From Mixta theicola (GTDB lineage: Bacteria > Pseudomonadota > Gammaproteobacteria > Enterobacterales > Enterobacteriaceae), in assembly GCF_002895925.1 (NCBI RefSeq), contig NZ_NWUO01000003.1, positions 1 through 64,000 on the forward strand: 64,000 bases of DNA. The letters run 5' to 3'. Under the pieces are notes generated by a model. The model saw nothing but the letters and a program-made list of their open reading frames with translations. It made no database searches and was not told the origin of the DNA. Position numbers and translations under genes: made by a program. This document shows positions 58,724 to 64,000 of this stretch, piece by piece; the first letter of the stretch is position 1, and each line of letters opens with the position of its first letter.

Positions 58724-59206
58724 TTACGGCGTAAAAGGCTGCCGTTGAAAATGGTCATGCCCGCATTCGGGACAGAGCGTCAACGTTTCCGGCGTATAGA
58801 TCGCCCGGGTAAAGTGGCACTTTTCACAAACCAGGTTTCCCAGCCCAACCACCTCCCCGCTCTGATAAACGCCGTGGTGGTTCAGATCCTGAAAAACTTC
58901 GCGCCACTCCAGCTGGCTTTTATCGGTAATATCGGCCAGCTCTTTCCACAGGCTTTCGCGTATCACGCGCATAAAAACGCTGTCTGTCGGGTCGCTTTCA
59001 CTTTCTTGATAGCTGCGGGCAAACTCCTCCAGATCGCGCCGTACCGCTCGCGTGACTTCATTAACCTCGTTGCGTGACAGATCGCTGTGCATCATAAGCT
59101 GTTGTCTGGCACGCTCCACCATGCCGTCGATATCGCGTTCGCCCTGGGTTAAACGCTCGCTAAGCGAAGAGATCAGTTGCTGATAATGCTGCGCCACCTT
59201 ATTCAT
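58724..59206 (-). CDS. ybeL: YbeL, DUF1451 zinc-ribbon family protein
   Basis: Function unknown. The 160 residues have a helical N-terminal part (about 1-110, with [11 protein letters not shown] and [12 protein letters not shown]) and a C-terminal zinc ribbon with two CxxC pairs (CEKCHF and CPECGHD). Sequence and length match E. coli YbeL. I chose the ATG at 59206, preceded by AGGAG, over an in-frame ATG ten codons upstream. It is divergent from leuS. Confidence 0.93.
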   Translation of the reverse strand: MNKVAQHYQQLISSLSERLTQGERDIDGMVERARQQLMMHSDLSRNEVNEVTRAVRRDLEEFARSYQESESDPTDSVFMRVIRESLWKELADITDKSQLEWREVFQDLNHHGVYQSGEVVGLGNLVCEKCHFTRAIYTPETLTLCPECGHDHFQRQPFTP

Positions 59207-59492
59207 ATTTTCTCCTGTTATCGCGATTAATGACAACGTGCCTGCGCTCTCCGCGCTTTGGGTTTGTCAGCACTCTGTATCGGCGTTGCCTTTAATTCTA
59301 GCGCTTATCGCGGGTTTACTCCGCCTGCGTCGTTATTCGCCGCAAATTCTGCAGGCACGCTTCCAGCTTACAGAGAAATGGCCTGCCGGTCGCCGTCAGG
59401 TGTTGTTGCAGCAAAGCCTTATCGGCTATGCTATGCGGATCTTATCTACACAGTTCAGGCTTCGCGCTACTCATAAAGGACCACAGGCTGCC

Positions 59493-62075
59493 ATGCAAGA
59501 GCAATACCGCCCGGAAGAGATAGAATCTCATGTTCAACAACATTGGGATCAACAACAGACCTTCAAAGTGACCGAAGAAGAAGGCAAAGAGAAATTTTAC
59601 TGCCTCTCAATGCTGCCCTATCCTTCTGGTCGCCTTCATATGGGCCATGTGCGCAACTACACCATTGGCGATGTGATTGCCCGCTACCAGCGTATGCTGG
59701 GTAAAAACGTACTGCAGCCGATCGGCTGGGATGCTTTCGGTCTGCCTGCGGAAGGCGCCGCGGTAAAAAATAATACCGCACCGGCACCCTGGACCTACTC
59801 CAATATCGAATATATGAAGAACCAGCTGAAACTGCTGGGCTTTGGCTATGACTGGAGCCGTGAACTGGCGACCTGTCAGCCGGAATATTACCGCTGGGAA
59901 CAGTGGTTCTTCACCAAACTGTATGAAAAAGGCCTGGTTTATAAAAAAACCTCGGCGGTTAACTGGTGCCCGAACGATCAAACCGTGCTGGCGAATGAGC
60001 AGGTCATTGACGGCTGCTGCTGGCGCTGCGATACCAAAGTTGAGCGTAAAGCGATCCCGCAGTGGTTTATTAAAATCACCGACTACGCCGACGAACTGCT
60101 GAACGATCTGGACAAGCTGGAAGCGTGGCCGGAACAGGTTAAAACCATGCAGCGTAACTGGATCGGGCGTTCTGAAGGGGTGGAAATCACCTTTGACGTG
60201 GCCGAAAGCGAGGAGAAAGTCACCGTCTATACCACGCGTCCCGATACCTTTATGGGCGCGACCTACGTGGCGGTCGCCGCAGGTCATCCGCTGGCTACCC
60301 AGGCTGCGATGAATAATCCGGCGCTGGCCGATTTTATCGCCGAGTGTCGTAATACCAAGGTAGCGGAAGCTGAGATGGCTACCATGGAGAAAAAAGGCAT
60401 GGCGACCGGCCTGTTCGTCATCCATCCGCTGAGCGGCGAAAAAGTGCCGGTTTGGGTGGCTAACTTTGTACTGATGGAATATGGCACCGGTGCGGTGATG
60501 GCCGTTCCCGCGCACGATCAGCGTGACTGGGAGTTCGCCACCCGGTACAACCTGCCGATTAAGCCGGTAGTGCTTAACCTCGACGGCAGCGAGCCGGACA
60601 TCAGCGCAGCGGCAATGACCGACAAAGGCACGCTGTTTAATTCCGGTGAGTTTGACGGCCTTGACCATGAAGCGGGCTTTAACGCCATTGCTGACCGTCT
60701 GGCGGAAAAAGGCGTCGGCGTTCGTAAAGTTAACTATCGTCTGCGCGACTGGGGCGTTTCTCGTCAACGTTACTGGGGCGCGCCGATCCCGATGGTGACG
60801 CTGGAAGATGGCACGGTGATGCCAACGCCGGCAGATCAGCTGCCGGTGATCCTGCCGGAAGATGTGGTTATGGACGGCATTACCAGTCCGATTAAAGCGG
60901 ACCCGGAGTGGGCGAAAACCACCGTTAACGGCCAGCCGGCGCTGCGTGAAACCGACACTTTCGATACCTTTATGGAATCCTCCTGGTATTACGCGCGTTA
61001 CACCTGTCCCGACTACGATCAGGGCATGCTCGATCCCGCTGCGGCTAACTACTGGCTGCCGGTCGATCAATATATCGGCGGTATTGAACACGCGATTATG
61101 CACCTGATGTATTTCCGCTTCTACCACAAGCTGCTGCGTGATGCGGGCCTGGTCACCTCTGACGAGCCGGCGAAACGCCTGCTGTGCCAGGGCATGGTGT
61201 TAGCGGATGCCTTCTATTATCTGGGCGAAAACGGCGAGCGTAACTGGGTTTCCCCGGTAGAGGTCAATGTTGAGCGCGATGAGAAAGGACGCATCGTGAA
61301 GGCGACCGATAGCTCAGGCCGCGAGGTGGTTTACGCGGGCATGAGCAAAATGTCGAAATCGAAAAATAACGGTATCGACCCGCAGCTGATGGTTGAGCGT
61401 TACGGTGCCGATACCGTTCGCCTGTTTATGATGTTCGCTTCACCGGCCGAGATGACGCTGGAGTGGCAGGAATCCGGCGTTGAAGGCGCTAACCGCTTCC
61501 TGAAGCGCGTGTGGAAACTGGCTTACGAACACAGCCAGCAAGGCGCTACCGTCGCGCTGAATATCAACAGCCTTAACGACGCTCAGAAAGCGCTGCGCCG
61601 CGATCTGCATAAAACCATCGCTAAAGTCTCTGATGATATTGGTCGCCGTCAGACCTTCAATACCGCCATCGCGGCGATTATGGAGCTGATGAACAAGCTG
61701 GCGCGCGCGCCGCAGGAAGGCGAACAGGATCGCGCCCTGCTGCAGGAAGCGCTGCTGGCCGTGGTGCGTATGCTTTATCCTTTCACTCCGCACGCCAGCT
61801 TTACGCTGTGGCAGGCGTTGGGCGGTGAAGGTGAAGTTGATAATGCGCCATGGCCGGTTGCTGATGAAGCCGCTATGGTGGAAGACTCGGTGCTGGTAGT
61901 GGTACAGGTTAATGGCAAAGTGCGCGGTAAAATTACCGTGGCGGCGGATGCGACTCAGGAGCAGGTTCAGGCGCTGGCCGCGCAGGAGCATCTGGTGGCG
62001 AAATACCTGGACGGCGTAACTATTCGTAAAGTGATTTACGTCCCAGGCAAACTGCTTAACCTGGTTGTAGGTTAA
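59493..62075 (+). CDS. leuS: Leucyl-tRNA synthetase
   Basis: Charges tRNA-Leu and edits mischarged products. The 860 residues match E. coli. The HIGH motif is HMGH at 49-52 ([15 protein letters not shown]), the CP1 editing domain spans about 220-420 (including [16 protein letters not shown]), and the KMSKS motif is in [10 protein letters not shown] near residue 620. The ATG at 59493 gives [11 protein letters not shown]; an 85-codon in-frame extension upstream is non-coding. It is the first gene of a run with lptE, holA and nadD. Confidence 0.98.
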   Translation: MQEQYRPEEIESHVQQHWDQQQTFKVTEEEGKEKFYCLSMLPYPSGRLHMGHVRNYTIGDVIARYQRMLGKNVLQPIGWDAFGLPAEGAAVKNNTAPAPWTYSNIEYMKNQLKLLGFGYDWSRELATCQPEYYRWEQWFFTKLYEKGLVYKKTSAVNWCPNDQTVLANEQVIDGCCWRCDTKVERKAIPQWFIKITDYADELLNDLDKLEAWPEQVKTMQRNWIGRSEGVEITFDVAESEEKVTVYTTRPDTFMGATYVAVAAGHPLATQAAMNNPALADFIAECRNTKVAEAEMATMEKKGMATGLFVIHPLSGEKVPVWVANFVLMEYGTGAVMAVPAHDQRDWEFATRYNLPIKPVVLNLDGSEPDISAAAMTDKGTLFNSGEFDGLDHEAGFNAIADRLAEKGVGVRKVNYRLRDWGVSRQRYWGAPIPMVTLEDGTVMPTPADQLPVILPEDVVMDGITSPIKADPEWAKTTVNGQPALRETDTFDTFMESSWYYARYTCPDYDQGMLDPAAANYWLPVDQYIGGIEHAIMHLMYFRFYHKLLRDAGLVTSDEPAKRLLCQGMVLADAFYYLGENGERNWVSPVEVNVERDEKGRIVKATDSSGREVVYAGMSKMSKSKNNGIDPQLMVERYGADTVRLFMMFASPAEMTLEWQESGVEGANRFLKRVWKLAYEHSQQGATVALNINSLNDAQKALRRDLHKTIAKVSDDIGRRQTFNTAIAAIMELMNKLARAPQEGEQDRALLQEALLAVVRMLYPFTPHASFTLWQALGGEGEVDNAPWPVADEAAMVEDSVLVVVQVNGKVRGKITVAADATQEQVQALAAQEHLVAKYLDGVTIRKVIYVPGKLLNLVVG

Positions 62076-62089
62076 GTTCAGGAGGAACT

Positions 62090-62692
62090 GTGCGACATCC
62101 GATTTTTACCTTTTTACTCGGCCTGGCGGTACTGGTTACCGCCGGCTGCGGCTTTCATCTGCGCAGCACCACTCAGGTACCGCATGAGCTACGTACTCTG
62201 GTATTGCAAAGCAGCGATCCTTACGGTCCGTTAGCGCGCACGGTGCGTCAGCAGCTACGCCTGAATAATATTACGATTGTGGAAGCGGAAAATGCGGGTA
62301 CCCGTACCGATCTGCCTACCCTGCGCCTGTCAGCAGAGCGTCAGGGCCAGGATACGGCATCGGTATTCCAGAACGGCGTCACGGCGGAGTATTCGCTGGT
62401 GATGACGGTCAGCGCCCAGGTGGTTATCCCTAATAAGGGGATCTATCCTATCAGCGCGACGACCTATCGTTCGTTCGTTGATAACCCGTTGGCGGCGCTG
62501 GCGAAGGATGCCGAGCAGGTTATCATTCGTGATGAAATGCGTCAGCGTGTCGCAGAGCAGCTGGTACGTAAGCTGCTAACGGTACACACCGCGCAGTTGA
62601 ATGATAAAGAGACCCAGCCGGAACCGGACGTACTGGCACCGGGTGAGGATTCGCCGGAAGTCTCCTCCTCTTCAGCTACCAGTCTGCAATGA
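62090..62692 (+). CDS. lptE: LptE, LPS-assembly lipoprotein
   Basis: Outer-membrane lipoprotein that plugs the LptD barrel and helps deliver LPS to the surface. The 200-residue precursor has a signal peptide with lipobox VTAGC (Cys20), then [17 protein letters not shown] and a Ser/Pro-rich tail. The start is GTG (62090), strongly supported by GGAGGA seven nucleotides upstream. It overlaps holA by 4 nt (ATGA). Confidence 0.97.
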   Translation: MRHPIFTFLLGLAVLVTAGCGFHLRSTTQVPHELRTLVLQSSDPYGPLARTVRQQLRLNNITIVEAENAGTRTDLPTLRLSAERQGQDTASVFQNGVTAEYSLVMTVSAQVVIPNKGIYPISATTYRSFVDNPLAALAKDAEQVIIRDEMRQRVAEQLVRKLLTVHTAQLNDKETQPEPDVLAPGEDSPEVSSSSATSLQ

Positions 62693-63720
62693 TCAGGATT
62701 TACCCTGAGCAATTACGCGCGCAGCTCCAGGAGGGGCTGCGCGCGTGTTATCTGTTAATGGGCACTGAGCCGCTGCTGCTGCAGGAGAGCCATGATGCGA
62801 TCAAGGCCAGTGCGCAGCAGCAGGGGTTTATTGAGCATTTCAACGTAGTGCTGGATAACCAGACCGACTGGGACAGCGTGTTCAGCACCTGTCAGGCAAT
62901 GAGCCTGTTTGCCAGTCGCCAAACGCTGACCTTAACGCTGCCGGAAAATGGCCCCAACGCGGCGATAGCCAGCCAGCTGGAGAAGCTGAGTACGCTGCTG
63001 CACAGCGACATCCTGCCGATTATTATCGGCAACAGGCTGACCAAAGCGCAGGAAAATAGCGCCTGGTTTAAAGCGTTGAGTGCGCAGGCGGTGCTGGTGC
63101 CATGCGCAACGCCTGAACATGCGCAGCTGCCGCGCTGGGTTGCCGCGCGCGCCAAAAGTATGCAGCTGGATTTGGATGACGCAGCCTGTCAGCTGCTGTG
63201 CTACTGCTATGAAGGTAATTTGCTGGCGCTGGCGCAGGCATTAGAACGATTATCACTGCTCTGGCCGGACGGCAAACTCACGCTGCCGCGCGTGGAACAG
63301 GCGGTAAGCGACGCCGCGCACTTTACGCCTTTTCACTGGGTTGATGCGTTGCTGGCGGGTAAAAGCAAACGCGCCCTGCATATTCTTCGTCAGCTCGCCG
63401 CTGAAGAGAGCGAGCCGGTGATTTTAATCCGCACGTTGCAGCGCGAACTGCTGCTGTTGCTGACGCTACAGCGCCAGCAGGACAATATCCCGCTGCGCAC
63501 GTTATTCGATCAACATCGCGTATGGCAAAATCGCCGCGCCCTGTTCAGCGAAGCGCTGCAGCGCCTGACGTTAATGCAAATTCGCCAGGCTATTCAGCTG
63601 CTGACGCGCCTGGAAATTACGCTTAAACAGGATTACGGGCAGCGGCTGTGGCCGGAGTTGGAAACCCTCTCGCTGCTGCTGTGTAATAAAGCCCTGCCTG
63701 CAGAATTAGGCGAATTTTAA
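62689..63720 (+). CDS. holA: DNA polymerase III delta subunit
   Basis: Clamp-loader subunit that opens the beta clamp. The 343 residues have the delta-subunit N-terminal AAA+-like domain ([27 protein letters not shown]) without a working Walker A. They include the clamp-contact region near MSLFASRQ and the C-terminal collar domain. It starts inside the lptE stop codon and ends directly against the nadD ATG, so the three are translated as a unit. Confidence 0.97.
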   Translation: MIRIYPEQLRAQLQEGLRACYLLMGTEPLLLQESHDAIKASAQQQGFIEHFNVVLDNQTDWDSVFSTCQAMSLFASRQTLTLTLPENGPNAAIASQLEKLSTLLHSDILPIIIGNRLTKAQENSAWFKALSAQAVLVPCATPEHAQLPRWVAARAKSMQLDLDDAACQLLCYCYEGNLLALAQALERLSLLWPDGKLTLPRVEQAVSDAAHFTPFHWVDALLAGKSKRALHILRQLAAEESEPVILIRTLQRELLLLLTLQRQQDNIPLRTLFDQHRVWQNRRALFSEALQRLTLMQIRQAIQLLTRLEITLKQDYGQRLWPELETLSLLLCNKALPAELGEF

Positions 63721-64000
63721 ATGGCTTCACTGCATGCGCTATTTGGCGGCACCTTCGATCCGATTCACTATGGCCACCTGAAAACCGTGCAGACGCTGGC
63801 GCAGGAGGTCGGCTTATATCAGGTCACGCTGCTGCCGAATAACGTACCGCCGCATCGGCCTCAGCCTGAAGCCAGCGCCGCACAGCGCGTTGCGATGGTG
63901 AAACTGGCGATTGCCGATCGTCCGCTGTTTAATCTTGATACGCGCGAGCTGGAACGTCAGACCCCTTCGTATACGGTAGAAACGCTGGAGCTGCTGCGTG
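63721..64000 (+). CDS. nadD: Nicotinate-nucleotide adenylyltransferase (partial)
   Basis: Converts nicotinate mononucleotide and ATP to deamido-NAD. The first 93 codons are in the window; the rest lies beyond the end. The N-terminus [15 protein letters not shown] contains the nucleotidyltransferase motif with the HxGH-type YGH, followed by [13 protein letters not shown]. It begins immediately after the holA stop codon. Confidence 0.96.
   Translation, partial: MASLHALFGGTFDPIHYGHLKTVQTLAQEVGLYQVTLLPNNVPPHRPQPEASAAQRVAMVKLAIADRPLFNLDTRELERQTPSYTVETLELLR

Noticed and set aside
59238-59492. 85-codon N-terminal extension of leuS
   Set aside because: It has no similarity to LeuRS, and the ATG at 59493 gives the exact family N-terminus. 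The same reasoning removed upstream extensions of tolB, sdhA, glnS, pxpA, nagA, gltI, ybfE and ybeL.
59607-61127. 506-codon open frame antisense to leuS
   Set aside because: It covers the leuS HIGH and editing regions, where the sense strand is clearly under protein constraint. No promoter or ribosome site is seen.

Overview
The window is chromosomal core DNA of a gamma-proteobacterium in Enterobacterales. Gene content and order match the 15-17 min region of Escherichia coli, read in the opposite direction. Protein sequences are close to but distinct from E. coli. The gene set (no kdp, nagD, chiQ or mng genes; pcp with DUF969/DUF979 beside pxpBCA) suggests Erwiniaceae (Pantoea, Erwinia or Mixta-like). 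That placement is an inference. I see no prophage, insertion sequence, CRISPR array or defence island.

Layout: (1) 1-6.1 kb, minus strand: tRNA-Lys and the Tol-Pal envelope operon (ybgC-tolQRAB-pal-cpoB). (2) 6.3-9.5 kb, minus: cytochrome bd-I oxidase (cydABX-ybgE). (3) 10.1-19.8 kb, minus: succinate dehydrogenase and the 2-oxoglutarate dehydrogenase/succinyl-CoA synthetase genes (sdhCDAB-sucABCD), divergent from gltA (20.4-21.7 kb, plus). A shared CRP-type site lies between them. (4) 21.8-28.9 kb, minus: a 5-oxoproline module (pxpB-pxpC-pxpA, DUF969, DUF979, pcp) followed by nei, then ybgI, a photolyase remnant and ybfA. (5) 29.2-34.3 kb: pgm-seqA (minus), then ybfF, ybfE, fldA and fur (plus). 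(6) 34.4-41.6 kb, minus: chiP, a frameshifted Mtr-type permease gene, glnS and nagE. (7) 41.9-47.1 kb, plus: nagBAC and asnB. (8) 47.3-48.0 kb: a seven-tRNA operon (Met-Leu-Gln-Gln-Met-Gln-Gln). (9) 48.1-64 kb: ubiF (minus), miaB, ybeZ-ybeY-corC-lnt, gltIJKL, ybeL (minus), leuS-lptE-holA-nadD. The last gene is cut by the window end.

How the genes work together: the TCA genes feed the respiratory chain, and their promoters carry CRP and ArcA-like signals. The nag genes and chiP form a chitin/GlcNAc uptake and degradation set. NagC boxes, a CRP site and a ChiX small-RNA pairing site can all be read in the DNA. gltIJKL has an exact sigma-54 promoter. The pxp/DUF969/DUF979/pcp set looks like a scavenging route for pyroglutamyl peptides and free 5-oxoproline.

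Most of the window is ordinary. The points worth a second look are: pcp is broken by a third copy of an 8-bp tandem repeat; an mtr-like gene with a TrpR-type operator sits between glnS and chiP and has a one-base homopolymer frameshift; phrB is reduced to a 41-codon stub; the ChiX site survives although chiQ is absent; a strong terminator separates pxpA from DUF969; the 3' end of tRNA-Lys is repeated downstream; and the lnt start region is partly duplicated. No wholly new system is evident. The nearest candidate is DUF969/DUF979 as a two-part 5-oxoproline permease.
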